Below, one piece after another: positions 48,373-58,891 of a DNA stretch of 64,000 nt. Position 1 is the stretch's first letter. The number at the start of each line of letters is the position of its first letter. The DNA is from Kappaphycus alvarezii. Its lineage: Eukaryota; Rhodophyta; Florideophyceae; Gigartinales; Solieriaceae. The translations under genes were made by a program, and so were the position numbers. Location of the stretch: NCBI GenBank assembly GCA_002205965.3, contig NADL03000512.1:682001-746000 (forward strand), in the 5' to 3' direction. The notes beneath the pieces are model-generated. The model was not told the DNA's origin. It saw nothing but the letters and a program-made list of their open reading frames with translations, and ran no database searches.

Positions 48373-48865
48373 TAAGAAAATACTAGGGATATACTTTTTT
48401 TTAGTTTTGGAACCCGCAAACCATTTCCCTCACTGAATAGTCGGTCAATCGGTGTACACTCAAGATAAGTAATGAGTAAAGATTTTTCTTTCTGAAGATT
48501 CCTTTTTGATTTACTTCAAACAAAGAGATCCACGTCCCGATCCCTAGTTAGTACCTGCAGTCCCTCTTGTTCCCTCTGCCTTCCCTTTCATAGAACTAAT
48601 CCTTACACTAAAACAGCCCACAAGAGACATCAGACACGTTGACACGACTTCGAAGGGTGGGAAGGTGGGAGAGAAATAGACATGCCTAATTCGTTGCGGC
48701 CTCAAGTCCGTGCCACCTAAGTACAGTCCTTGTGTGTGTCGGAACGTTCGGCACAGCTCACTACTCCCCAATCAGATCTTCACAAATATACACACGTGTA
48801 TACACACTCAAAATTTATCTCTGTGTTTAAATTTTCAAGCGCGAGTATATACATGAATGTCAATG
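48373..48865. other. Spacer
   Basis: No gene recognised. A palindromic ACACGTGTATACACAC stretch occurs at about 48,792-48,808. Confidence 0.4.
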
Positions 48866-49073
48866 GGAACACAAGAAGCGCGTGCCGTTGTTGTATGTGA
48901 CAGAAAAACGGAAGAACGGGGACCTAGCAACGAAAGTAGCTGCCTTTCCTGGCGAGGTCCTGCCGGGACGATCGAGGCTTGGATTGAATTTTGTGCCGTT
49001 AGCTTTTGGCTCGCGTGGATCACCCTCTGAGACATCATCCAAGGTCATAGAGATTACTAAAATACGCATTTAA
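48866..49073 (+). repeat. Dispersed repeat B, copy 2
   Basis: Homologous to 11,859-12,050 at roughly three of four bases. The encoded stretch AAFPGEVLPGRSRLGLNFVP then LAFGSRGSPSETSSKVIE matches copy 1 at protein level. It is truncated on both sides. Confidence 0.75.
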
Positions 49074-49678
49074 TGCCATAAAGTACTGAGAAACTTTACT
49101 TCAATGAGTATGTAACATCTCAAACACTTTGATTCTTTCTCCACGAGAATCTGTGAACCGCTGCATGCCTCGGTCAAGGAAAACGTCTGTCACTGTCATC
49201 GTGTTTTGATAGTGTAGTTACTACGTGTGTGCTGATTCCTGAGCTTGTAGGGGGGAAGTAGAGATATAGGAGAGCAATTTTCCGAGACTGCGGTGGGGCA
49301 AATATCAGTTTCAAGTCACATTGTCCTCACATATTCGGTATACCTATGCGACATTTTAGTCAAAAACATAAATTCCAAAAACTGAATGATAATGCACGGA
49401 ATCTGCTAGCTTCACTAGCTTACAGCACACTTGTCGCCTATTCTGGAAGGTTTCTCACACGCTGCGAACGATTGCACTGTACTGTATTGTACACAGTCAA
49501 ACTACTGTACGTAAAGCTAAATATAAACCTTTTGTACAGTACAGTACAGTACACACCTTGTCTCCAATTCGAAAACTCATCCAAGACATTCACCCATTCA
49601 CTGGATCGATGACACTCTTTGAGTCCAAATTTCACAAACTCAGCAGCCCCCATTCACACGAAACCACCTACCACCTCG
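49074..49678. other. Intergenic region with palindrome cluster
   Basis: Downstream region of the ABC transporter gene. Palindromes at about 49,478-49,510 and 49,535-49,555 (GTACAGTACAGTACAGTAC). No gene. Confidence 0.6.
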
Positions 49679-52600
49679 CTACACTTCCGTCAACTGGTGC
49701 TGTATCAAGTCCGCATAAAATCCATTCTTCTTCAACAGAACGTCATGCGTCCCAGACTCCACAATACGCCCTTTCCGCACCACCGCAATAACATCCGCAT
49801 TACGGATAGTCGATAGTCGATGCGCCACCACAATAGTCGTACGGCCTGAAGCCGCCCGCTCCAACGCCTCCTGCACCAACCGTTCGCTCGAGCTATCCAA
49901 TGCACTCGTCGCCTCGTCCAACAGCAACACGGCTGGTCGTCGAATCAAGCTTCGAGCAATCGCCACACGTTGTCGTTGCCCCCCGCTCAGCTGGTCACCT
50001 CGTTGTCCAACCACCGTTTCATACGCTTCGGGCAGCCCGCTGATGAACTCATGCGCGTTGGCCAGCTTGGCTGCTTCCGTTACCTCGCTCATTGACACTG
50101 GTGTTCCGTCCTCGTGCGGCAGCCCGTATGCAATGTTGTCAAACACACTCCGGTTGAATAGTTCCGGCTCTTGAGACACTAACCCGATGTGTGATCGTAG
50201 GTCTTTCACCTTGACTGTGCTCACATCTCGTTCGTCCATGCAGATTCGTCCTTCCGGATGCTGTAGAACCGCTCCAACAGTGCTATGATCGTGCTTTTGC
50301 CGTGGCCGCTTGTACCCACTATGGCCAGCGTTTTGCCGCGCTTGATGTCCAAAGAAAGTCCCGCAGCACAGGAACATCCGGCCGTCGTGGGTACTCAAAG
50401 TACACATTCTGTGCCGACACGTCACCATCTACTTTGTCGAGCGAATCTCCATCCTCCGAAGTAGGGTCAATTTGGCTTCGCCTGTCAAGTAGCCGGAACA
50501 AGTGTGTCGCCCCAATCTTCGATGCTGTCATGTCTGGCGCAAACACCGACACATTCCCAAGCGTAATTGCTGCAAACATCAGCGCCATGGATGCTAGCAA
50601 CATCTCTCTGAAAGTGCAAAATCCTTTCTGCACAAAGTCGCCGCCTGCCTTGAAAGTAGCGTACCAGATCAAGTACTGGCAAAATTCTGCGAAACCAAAC
50701 GCAGTTCCGGTGACGATCGCTTTCCGCAGTTTCGAGCGTCGTGTCTGGTGGATCATCTCTATGTACTTGCTTGAGAAATGGTCCTCGACACCTAGAGTGC
50801 GGACTGTTGAAATATTGTCCACAGCTTCTGCGGCAACAGCGTTAGCCTTGGCAAAGTCCTTGCGCGCGCCACTGTCAATACCCGCAGACGCCGCCATCTC
50901 AAAGTACGCTCAATAACGACACCTGGGATAATCGCAAGCACCACGAGCGAAATACGCCAGCAGCCAATAAATGAAATGATAAGACCGGAAACCAGAGCTC
51001 CGACCACGTTAATCGCCACACCTAGCAGGTCACCGGTGAGCCCTTTCATAGCCGTTGCATCAGAGGCCAAGCGACCGGTTAATGCACCGACTGAGTTCTC
51101 TTCCATGTCAAAGTAACCAATTTCTTGCTTGAGTAATGCGCGGAATGCACGCCTGCGGATTTCACGTGTTAGCTTCTCTCCCGAGATACCTAGCACACCA
51201 TGTTGCATTGCGTTTCCAATGAATGCGATTCCGGCTATAACCACAAACGACAGTGCCCAGAACCTTACATCCCCGAGTCAATCTCCTCCTGAATCAGGAT
51301 CTCGATCATCTCAGTCAACGAAATAGCGGCTAGAGGCCACGTCACTCCCGCCATTAAAGCACCAATACTGCCTACTACCAAGAAGGGCCATTCATTGATA
51401 TTCAACCAAATCGTGCGCCGAAAAACTCCCTTATCGACGCTCGGTTTATCCTCTTCCTCGCCGAGACCTTGAAGATGAACAGAGGTAGAGTCGACACCAG
51501 TCTTGGACACACTTACGTGAGGTATGTGGGCAAGAACGGTTGTGTCATTAAATTCCTTGTCGTAATTCTTCTCGCGCTCCAATTTCTCTCGCTGGAAGTT
51601 TTGTAACTCGAACAGGTTCCTGTAGAATCCTCCCTCCTTGTTTATGAGCTCGGTGTGTGGTCCCCGCTCGAGAACCTTGCCTGCTTGGATACACGAAATT
51701 TTGTCGGCATTCTTGATAGTACTTAACCGATGTGCAATGGTCACGGTGGTGCGGCCCTCGGCGGCTTTATCCAAGGCTTCCTGCACGAGCCGTTCGCTCG
51801 CTGTATCAAGGCTTGCCGTGCTTTCATCGAGCACCAGAATTTTCGGGTTGCGAACAAGGGCCCGTGCTATACAAACTCTTTGCTTCTGGCCGCCACTCAA
51901 CATGGCACCCCGTTCCCCAAGCATGGTATTGTATCCCTCTGGAAGCTTCGAAATAAATTCGTGTGCATTCGCCAGCTTTGCAGCTTGAATGATCTCCTCT
52001 TCGGTTACCATCCGACGGGTGACAACAACCTTTCCAGTAACCTCGTCCTGTACAAAATCCCCCAGCCCCAAGCGCAATATTCTCTCTAATAGAAAGCATG
52101 AACAGGGAGGGGTCTGCGCCACAACACCGATCTGCGACCGCAGCCATCTCACGTTGAGCTCCCGAATATCTACTCCATCCAGCCTGACACAACCAGCAAG
52201 CGGGTCATATAATCGTTGAATCAGACGAGCAATTGTACTCTTCCCACATCCTGACTTCCGACGAATGCCTCCGATGACCCTGGGGAAATATCCAGATTAA
52301 AGTCATCCAAAACTAAATCATGATCACCCTCCTCGGTGATGCGCTTTGCGTAGTTGAAGTTGACATTCTGAAAGGTGATATTTCCCTTTGTAGGCACAGA
52401 CGGAATGATGCCCTGATCGTTATTCAGTGGATCGATAGGACTGTTGCGCCTATAATCTCGAAAACCCTCGGGGCAGCCGCTCTTGCCTCTGCAAAGGACT
52501 TGAATGCCGGTCCCGCGGTCCCCAACGAACTAGCACCCAGCGATAACGCGAAAAATGTGAGCAGGACATCACCTGCGCTCATGAGATCCCTATCGACAAG

Positions 52601-53543
52601 AATGCTGCCAACCCAGAAGGCCAGGCCATACGAACATAAGATGAGACCCATAGCTGTTCCCAGTCCGAAGCCCGCGTTGACAGCAGCTTTGACAGCAGAT
52701 TTATACGCCTTCTCCAAGCTCTTCTCATATCGTCGACACTCATCTTCCTGACCACCCAACGCAGTGACTGTCCGAATGAGAGACAGGACCTCTGACGCAA
52801 TCCCCCCGCGTCTCCATATGCACCAAGGCCGTCCCCTGTGGCCTCTGCGGATGCGTTACCAAAGACCATGCCCGATAAGAGCAACAGTGGAGTCACACCG
52901 AGAATAAGCAGGGTAAGACGCCAGCCGTAAGCAAAGCCGACGACGATGCCGACAACAAAGGTAGAAATGTACTGGACGGCGGTGGCAAGCTTATCACCGA
53001 TACCACCTTGAATGAGGTTGATGTCGTTGATTACCATGTGAGTAAGCTTGCCTGTTTCTTTATCGTCGTAAAAGTGGCATCCTGTCGGACGAGACTATCG
53101 AAGAAGCGGCGTCGCATTTCATTGCCCATGCGATTGGCGACAATGAGCGCCATGGTGAGTTGAACAAAGGCGAGAAGAAATGCGACAAAGGAGACGATGA
53201 GGAAGGCGTTGGTGGTATCCTCGATGGTTGAGGAAATGTCGGCAAGGGGAACAAAGTCGGGGTCATCGACGCCTCGAAACAGGCGGGCAAACTCATCGGT
53301 GACGCGACCGAAGAGAATCGTGAGTACGGGAAGCAGGGCGCCGTGTGTGATGGCGGCAAACATGGAAAGAAAGAGCATGAGCTTGTCTGTGCGAGAGGCA
53401 TAGCGGAAGAGTTGGATGTAATGTACGGGGGGTACTGCTCTGGTTGTTTGGTTTGGTGGGTTTTTTGACCCAGAATTTCCACTTTGGGGGTTGAGGGGAT
53501 GGTGGATCTGAGGTTTGGTTGTGGATAGGTCTGGTGAGGACAT
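49679..53543 (-). CDS. ABCB full transporter, P-glycoprotein type (frame breaks)
   Basis: A two-fold ABC exporter (membrane domain, nucleotide-binding domain, twice) that pumps hydrophobic compounds. Likely start is ATG 53,543 ([10 protein letters not shown]). The first membrane domain follows ([20 protein letters not shown]). NBD1: Walker [14 protein letters not shown] (about 52,240), Q-loop IGVVAQT, signature [20 protein letters not shown] (about 51,885), Walker [13 protein letters not shown]. Second membrane domain: 51,400-50,450. NBD2: Walker [10 protein letters not shown] (about 50,320), Q-loop [10 protein letters not shown], signature [20 protein letters not shown], Walker [14 protein letters not shown]-loop VAHRLSTI, ending at the TAG at 49,679. 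About 1,288 codons, standard for ABCB. Frame changes fall near 50,350, 50,860, 51,255, 52,120, 52,260, 52,440, 52,790 and 53,050, each without loss of homology. No introns seen. Confidence 0.9.
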
Positions 53544-55188
53544 GATGTGGGGACGGGAGGGTGGAAGGGGTTGGAGAGAGGATGCAGGAGCGGGGGGAGT
53601 TAGATGCTTGTGGGAGTGCTGGACAAGATTGGGCTGGGGTTGGGTATGAGCCGGCGGCGAGGCGATTAAATAGGTGGGGTGATAGACGAACGGGCGAGGT
53701 GAAGCATTGGAGGCAGGGCTCTTTGGCAATGGCGGACGTGATTCGAGACTTTTTGAGGTATTGGTGTTGGGTATTGCACAACGCATGGCCAATTAGTCGG
53801 AACGTTCGGCGCTGGCAATGTGCCAGACACAAGCGTGATGGAGGGGGTTGAAGAGTTTGTATCTCTCAGTAAAGCGGCATTTGATTAGTCGACAGAATTT
53901 GATCTATCCAAGATAAGATAAAGTCAGTCGTACCGTACTGGGCTAATTGTCCTGTTTTTGCAGTCTTGTACGGGGCTGCTCTCGAAAGAAACCACTTTAT
54001 TTATTTATTTATGAATGACAAAAAAAATTACAGCGTGGCTATTTTCTTTTTTTTGTGCTCTGATTGAATAAGGTTGTGTGAGCTGGCGTGCACATAGCGT
54101 ACTCTTGCGTACAAATACAGTATTTGTGTATCCGTTTCCTACAGTATACCCTATTTATTGAAACCCAAGGTACAGTATTTAGCCAATGATATCGTATTCA
54201 TTGGCAGTGGAGTTGACGGGAGCTTTTTATCTTAATTCTGTGGTCAATCCACTCTTATAAGGTAATAATACTTTGCTCATCTGTCATATGTCGGGATGGG
54301 ATGACTTGTTGCGGTTGAATTATACAAAGTACTGTACAGTATTGCATCACACAAGTATGATACTTGAGCGGCAGGAGATTATCATATTTCATCCGCCAAT
54401 TGCAAATTCCATCGTGGCACGTGACTTCCATCTCAATACTTACTGGGCCAATCATGTGTCGACATATAGTTTTCTGCTCGTCCTCTCCCTATAATTGGCT
54501 AAAATCTTCCAAAGCCTACCAACTACCAAACACGTATGCACAGCTTACTCCGATTGTTCTGTTTCTTCTCAGCCTAACTTTACCTCATTATGCAGTAAAC
54601 ACTGCACAACTCAACATTTGAAAAAATTTTAAAAAAAGTTGCCGAAAGCACCGTACTGTACAATATCATAACGGCGCTCTAACACATTACTGTACTGGCA
54701 ACACAGTACAGCACAGTATGTCGCGTGATCGATTTTTTGAAAACTTCGCGCGCCTGAATAAACGACAGGGAAATACAGTAAATTATTTTCAAACGAGAGA
54801 TGAAGACTGTACTCAACGATCACGTACAGTACATGAAATTTTGATAACGGGTCCGTTCTTGCCGGGCAAGCCAGACCATCACTAACAGCATACCTAAACA
54901 ACGTCCCCGTCCCGGCTCTCTCCTAGCTCGACTTTGCCCCTTGGACCCTAAACATCTTGCTGCTTCACCCATCAAAACCCAACCCCCACTTAAACACCTG
55001 CAGCAACAAGCCACCCTAGAATGCACCCGCACAACCATGCCTACACACCCAATCCCAACCCAACACACCAAAGCGCTCCCAACATCCCACCCATCACTCG
55101 CGGCCTCTCCATCCCCATACCCCCGCCGCCACCTTCCCCTCCACCCACCCCTCCACACCCACCGCACTCTCCAACACCCACTCACCCG
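53544..55188. other. Intergenic region
   Basis: Upstream region of the ABCB gene. Palindromes at about 54,328-54,342 and 54,645-54,715. The segment 54,940-55,190 is rich in C and gives Pro/His/Thr-rich frames on the plus strand that look compositional rather than coding. Confidence 0.5.
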
Positions 55189-55452
55189 TCATCCTCCGTC
55201 CACACATACATTCCCGCCCTTTCGCACTCTGTATCGCGTAAATGCCAACATGCCACCCGCCAGACAGACCACCTCGGTGAACATGCCGCCGACGGTGGCC
55301 CATACCATACTGCTTTGTTCCCGACGCGGCGCCCGCAATGCCATGTCAGCCGCGCTGCAGGAATGGACTGCCTGGTTGAGGTCCCACTTTTCGTGCTGCG
55401 CGTGAGATGCATTCGTTGCACGGGTTCCAGTGCTACGCCTCGTGTAAACCAT
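55189..55452 (-). CDS. Possible small membrane protein
   Basis: A minus-strand frame of 87 residues from the ATG at 55,452 contains one plausible membrane segment (MVWATVGGMFTEVVCLAGGM, then LAFTRYRVRKGG with a basic flank). A GTGAGT-like donor follows at about 55,188, so it could be a first exon. The competing plus-strand frames over the same bases weaken it. No family recognised. Confidence 0.25.
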   Translation of the reverse strand: MVYTRRSTGTRATNASHAQHEKWDLNQAVHSCSAADMALRAPRREQSSMVWATVGGMFTEVVCLAGGMLAFTRYRVRKGGNVCVDGG

Positions 55453-55643
55453 GTACTACCGCGGCTCCAATTTCTGCACATGACCATTTCACACTGACTA
55501 CATGCAGAACCGCATCGAGTGTGTAAAAGGAAACGGGCGTGAATTCGGAAAGGGAACAAAATCATGTTTTGTACCTCTTCCCCCTGACAACTGGGATCAT
55601 CAAGTACTGTACAGTACTGTACTGAACCTGATAAATTTGCAAG

Positions 55644-55952
55644 TTGGAATTGACTCACTGGCATTTGCTGCAATACAGAACCTCGTCAGAATATCTACCA
55701 CTGCTTTATGAACCCCTGCTCGCAACGGCTGCAAGAGGAAGGCTTGTGCCTCTCCCAGCATCCACGCTTAGAGGCTGGCACCCAGACGTGTACGCGGTGC
55801 GAACCGATGTCGCGCGGAACGCGGCCGTTCGAGCCGTTCGAGCGATGGAGACCTATGGGAAGTTTAGAGCCGTGCTTACCCAAAGGCACGCTGCCTCGAC
55901 CGTCATGTCTAACGCAGCGTGTCTGCTCGCTGGCATCGAGCCGGCTCTGTAA
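55644..55952 (+). pseudogene. Retroelement C-terminal coding fragment
   Basis: An open frame of 102 residues whose centre (RLVPLPASTLRGWHPDVYAV, RTDVARNAAVRAVRAMETYG) ends in NAACLLAGIEPAL, just before repeat A. The end of this frame and the DNA after it recur at 11,580-11,760. The style resembles C-termini of algal retroelement polyproteins, but no catalytic motif is present. Only the last 60 bases or so are shared with copy 1. Confidence 0.4.
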
Positions 55953-56470
55953 GGAATGTTATTTGGTGTAACCCATCAGTGACGACTCATGCCGCAAAAC
56001 GCACTACTAGTGTCTATTGGACCGTTGTCCTCATATGAGGACTACTTTTAGCACTTCTTTTTCAATACAAATTTTTTTTACCGCAGCGCATTTCTTGCCC
56101 CTCCGAATTAGTTCATGAGTGTAGATGGCCGATCAAAACAAACTTTTCGAGATTGTTGACCTCGGTGAAGGCTAGAGCAGTTTTCCCTCACCAGCTTCCG
56201 CTTTCGCAAGAAATTGCGAAAACGACTTCATTTTGGAAGGAAGTATAGTTCGTATTATCGTGGGGGTTTCAGAAACGAATGCTCATGTACAGTAAGAATT
56301 ACTGTACTGTAACTTAACATAATAAACCTTTTTTGCAGTAAAAATTTCGGGGTTTCAAGAAATCTCCTTTTCCAAAATGTAACGGAAACTGTCCTCATAT
56401 GAGGACAGTGCTATGACGGATAGACACTAGCGGCGTGAATACAACCGACCACATCTTCCATTACAGTCTA
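55890..56470 (+). repeat. Dispersed repeat A, copy 2, carrying an insertion
   Basis: The flanks 55,890-56,010 and 56,427-56,470 align with continuous sequence at 11,580-11,760. The inserted 416 bases between them are the TIR element annotated separately. Confidence 0.85.
56011..56426. mobile_element. 416-bp MITE-like element inserted in repeat A
   Basis: The ends are inverted: TGTCTAT at 56,011 and its complement ATAGACA ending at 56,426. The 4-bp CTAG flanks it on both sides (56,007-56,010 and 56,427-56,430), a clean target-site duplication. The paralogous locus near 11,696 has a single CTAG and no insertion, which is an empty site. Just inside each end is the same 16-base palindrome GTCCTCATATGAGGAC (56,027-56,042 and 56,391-56,406). 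There is no coding capacity, so it is non-autonomous. Confidence 0.88.
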
Positions 56471-57051
56471 TTAGAATAACCCCAAAATTCGCCCTCTTTC
56501 GCACTGCGAACGATGCTATTGAGTCGGCCTGATTGCCATTGAACTTAAATTGAACTTTATGGTCAAATGTGGGACAGGTTTTACCTTTTTTTCGGTAGCT
56601 TCTGCATACGTCTCTCCCTACCAAGAAACAAGGTTGCTGTCTTGCTTACTACCGTACATAGCAGTGATCTGCTCAAGAGTGCTTGCAGCTTTGGCTACCG
56701 TATTCAGTGGTCTCAATGGCGTCGTTAGTCGATACATACTGTACAAACGGTACTGTAATGCACTGTACGTACGGTACTGTAATGTATAGTACAGTACGTA
56801 TACGGTCTGAAGATTAACCTCAACGTTCTTCGAGTCAACAATGTTGACAAACAAGGATGAATGTCAGAAAACCTAGGCGCCTAATTTTTCCATATTTGAA
56901 GGTGAGCTGTTCATTTGCGCAGATTGGGAAGACCACTAAAGTCCAATGCCAAGCACACAATTTTGCCATCTCCGAGCCTCCTCTTCTTCCTCGCAGCTTC
57001 TGAAACGTCAAGCAACCCTGCATCCACAGCAGCTCCACTCTCACTTTTTAC
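56471..57051. other. Intergenic region with palindromes
   Basis: Upstream region of the TACO1 gene. Palindromes at about 56,738-56,800 (GTACAAACGGTACTGTAATG, GTACGTACGGTACTG, AGTACAGTACG). No gene. Confidence 0.6.
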
Positions 57052-57078
57052 TTGATCATAATCATCCGCAATCCCATC

Positions 57079-57905
57079 ATGTCCCTCCCAGCCTTCCTCA
57101 CCACGAATCTAAACCCGGTGATACCTACCATTCGAGCCCCACCCTCCACCTGTCCGCGGCGTGGCATTCGACGGTTGACGATGGGGCGTCGCAGCGAGAA
57201 GATTAAAGGCCGGCGAGACGCTCAGAATGCCGCCAAGACAAAAGTCTTTGCCCGTATGGGCAAAATGATCACTATGGCTGCCAAGGCAGGCGGGCCGGAT
57301 GTGGCCTCCAACAAGGCACTTGCCGATGCTATGGAGGCGGCGCGCGCAGTGTCTTATCCAAAGGATAATATTGAAAAGGCCATTGCAAAGGCGACTAATG
57401 CAGATCAGGCGGATTATAAGGAAAGCACTTTTGAGGCATATGGGCATGGTGGGGCGGGGATTTATATTGATGTGCTGACTGATAACATGAATCGTGCGGC
57501 TGCGGATATTCGGGTGGCAGTGAATAAAAGTAAGATGAAGATTGCGTCGCCGGGGAGTGTGGGGTATAACTTTGAGAGAAAGGGGGTTGTGAGAGTGCTA
57601 AAGGAAGATGTGGGGGATGCGGATGAGTTGTTGATGGTGGCAATAGACGGTGGGGCTGAGGAGTGTGAGGAAGACCCGAACGATGAGAGCGTGTATCGAA
57701 TTGTAACAGAGCCCGGGGAGTTGAATGGGATGAGAGGTACCTTGGAGGAAGGGGGTACGCCGTGGACGTGGCACAAGTAGAAATGGTGGCGAAAAATATG
57801 GTGACGGTCTCAGAGGGGGATATGGAGAGAAACCTGGGTGGCATTGATATGTTGAATGCGCTGGAAGACGTCGATGGCGTTTACATGAACGCCGTGGTTG
57901 AGTAA
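57079..57905 (+). CDS. TACO1: YebC/TACO1 family protein (one frame break)
   Basis: Bacterial YebC and mitochondrial TACO1 help translate difficult nascent chains; TACO1 supports COX1 synthesis. From ATG 57,079 the first about 35 residues (MSLPAFLTTNLNPVIPTIRA then RRGIRR) suit a mitochondrial presequence. The conserved core follows: MGRRSEKIKGRRDAQNAAKT, FARMGKMITMAAKAGGPDV, YPKDNIEKAIAKATN, FEAYGHGGAGIYIDVLTDNM, GSVGYNFERKGVVRV. At the G run near 57,750 the frame shifts. In the new frame the family C-terminus continues (YAVDVAQVEMVAKNMVTVSE, LNALEDVDGVYMNAVVE) to the TAA at 57,903. One extra G would restore continuity. Total about 275 residues, normal. An upstream ATG at 57,052 is also in frame. 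Confidence 0.9.
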
Positions 57906-57967
57906 ACAGGTAGACTGACTATGGAAAAGCAGAGCGACCAAGGAGGAATACGGCATGGAAAGAGGGA

Positions 57968-58387
57968 CTATTCACGCGGGGCGAGGGACTCATCCGCTCT
58001 TATCCTTTCCAACTTGACCAGATGTATCACGCGTTCCAGCATACCCCACACACGCGGCCCATCGTCGTGAATGCGCACGGAATTGATTTTTCGCAGACCA
58101 AGCACCTGTGAGCATAAAGTAAAAGTGTGCATGTGCGGGACGAGAGGAGGGGATGTAAGTATACAGGACAGGGACTCGATGTTCAAGGGGCGGGCTGAAC
58201 GGAATTTAGTTTCATAGCCATGGGAAAGCGGCAGAGAAGAGAGAGAGGAGAAGCATACCTGCATGATCTTACGCTGGTCAGGAGGTCTGCCGATTGTGCT
58301 GCGGATCTGCTTGACTGCGAGTTTTGTGTTGTGAAGCTTGTCCTTTGAGGTCATCATGTATCGCAGTGGGTTGAATCGGGGCGGCAT
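57968..58387 (-). CDS. MRPL30: Mitochondrial-type ribosomal protein uL30m, one intron
   Basis: A large-subunit ribosomal protein. Exon 1 (58,387-58,259) encodes MPPRFNPLRYMMTSKDKLHN, then KLAVKQIRSTIGRPPDQRKI. Exon 2 (58,105-57,968) encodes VLGLRKINSVRIHDDGPRVW, then MLERVIHLVKLERI and a short tail to the stop. The Q-I-R-S-x-I-G-R-P, L-G-L-R-K-I and H-L-V-K blocks are diagnostic of L30. The intron 58,258-58,106 has GT-AG ends, is 153 bases long and happens to be free of stops in the coding frame. An upstream in-frame ATG at 58,483 would add 32 residues. No frame break is needed. It ends 62 bases from the convergent TACO1 gene. The lack of a plastid-style neighbour and the presence of other mitochondrial genes suggest mitochondria. 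Confidence 0.88.
   Translation of the reverse strand: MPPRFNPLRYMMTSKDKLHNTKLAVKQIRSTIGRPPDQRKIMQVCFSSLSSLPLSHGYETKFRSARPLNIESLSCILTSPPLVPHMHTFTLCSQVLGLRKINSVRIHDDGPRVWGMLERVIHLVKLERIRADESLAPRE
58106..58258 (-). other. Spliceosomal intron in uL30m
   Basis: Donor CAG|GTATGC at 58,258 and acceptor TGCTCACAG|GT ending at 58,106 on the minus strand. The 153-base length is a multiple of three without an in-frame stop, so unspliced RNA would encode a protein with 51 extra residues in the middle of the L30 fold. Confidence 0.85.
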
Positions 58388-58891
58388 GGTGAATGTGTGG
58401 TGGTGATCAACAGGGGTTTTGAAGTGGGATAGCTGTGGACTGGGACTCGGACGGAGTAGATGGAGGTGATTTGGGGTGTGCAACTGTTTGTTGTGGGTGC
58501 AAACGACACCAGCTGCAGGACTCGCACCAGCTCGTTTGGGAAAGTGGGGCGCACGGATAGTGGTAAATCACCTCGGGCAGTGCAAATACAGTACCGGAAT
58601 TCGGAATGCGTGAGTGTCGACGGCCACAGCCAAAATTCTTGGCATGTGAAATTTTCACTTTTTTTTACAAAATTTAAGTGGAAAACTTGAAATGAACACG
58701 CCTCCCCAGTCACTCCCCAAGAGCGATGTAAATAACCTGCAACGTCGATCCAAGACAATGAATCATCTCAAGGGAACGTCGGCAAAAGGGTGATCGCGCG
58801 TGAGATTCATTTGCAAGGATCGAGAGATGTCGATATGGCGTGTATTGTCACGAGGTGGGGTAAGGGGCATGTTGTGGACGGGGATTAAGTC

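Noticed and set aside
49679-53543. Two adjacent half-size ABC transporter genes
   Set aside because: Both halves are on one strand without a spacer or second start, and the total of about 1,288 codons equals one full ABCB protein.
54941-55497. Two Pro/His/Thr-rich plus-strand frames of over 150 residues
   Set aside because: They overlap in different frames, reflect C-rich composition and show no domain; a minus-strand frame over part of them is more protein-like.
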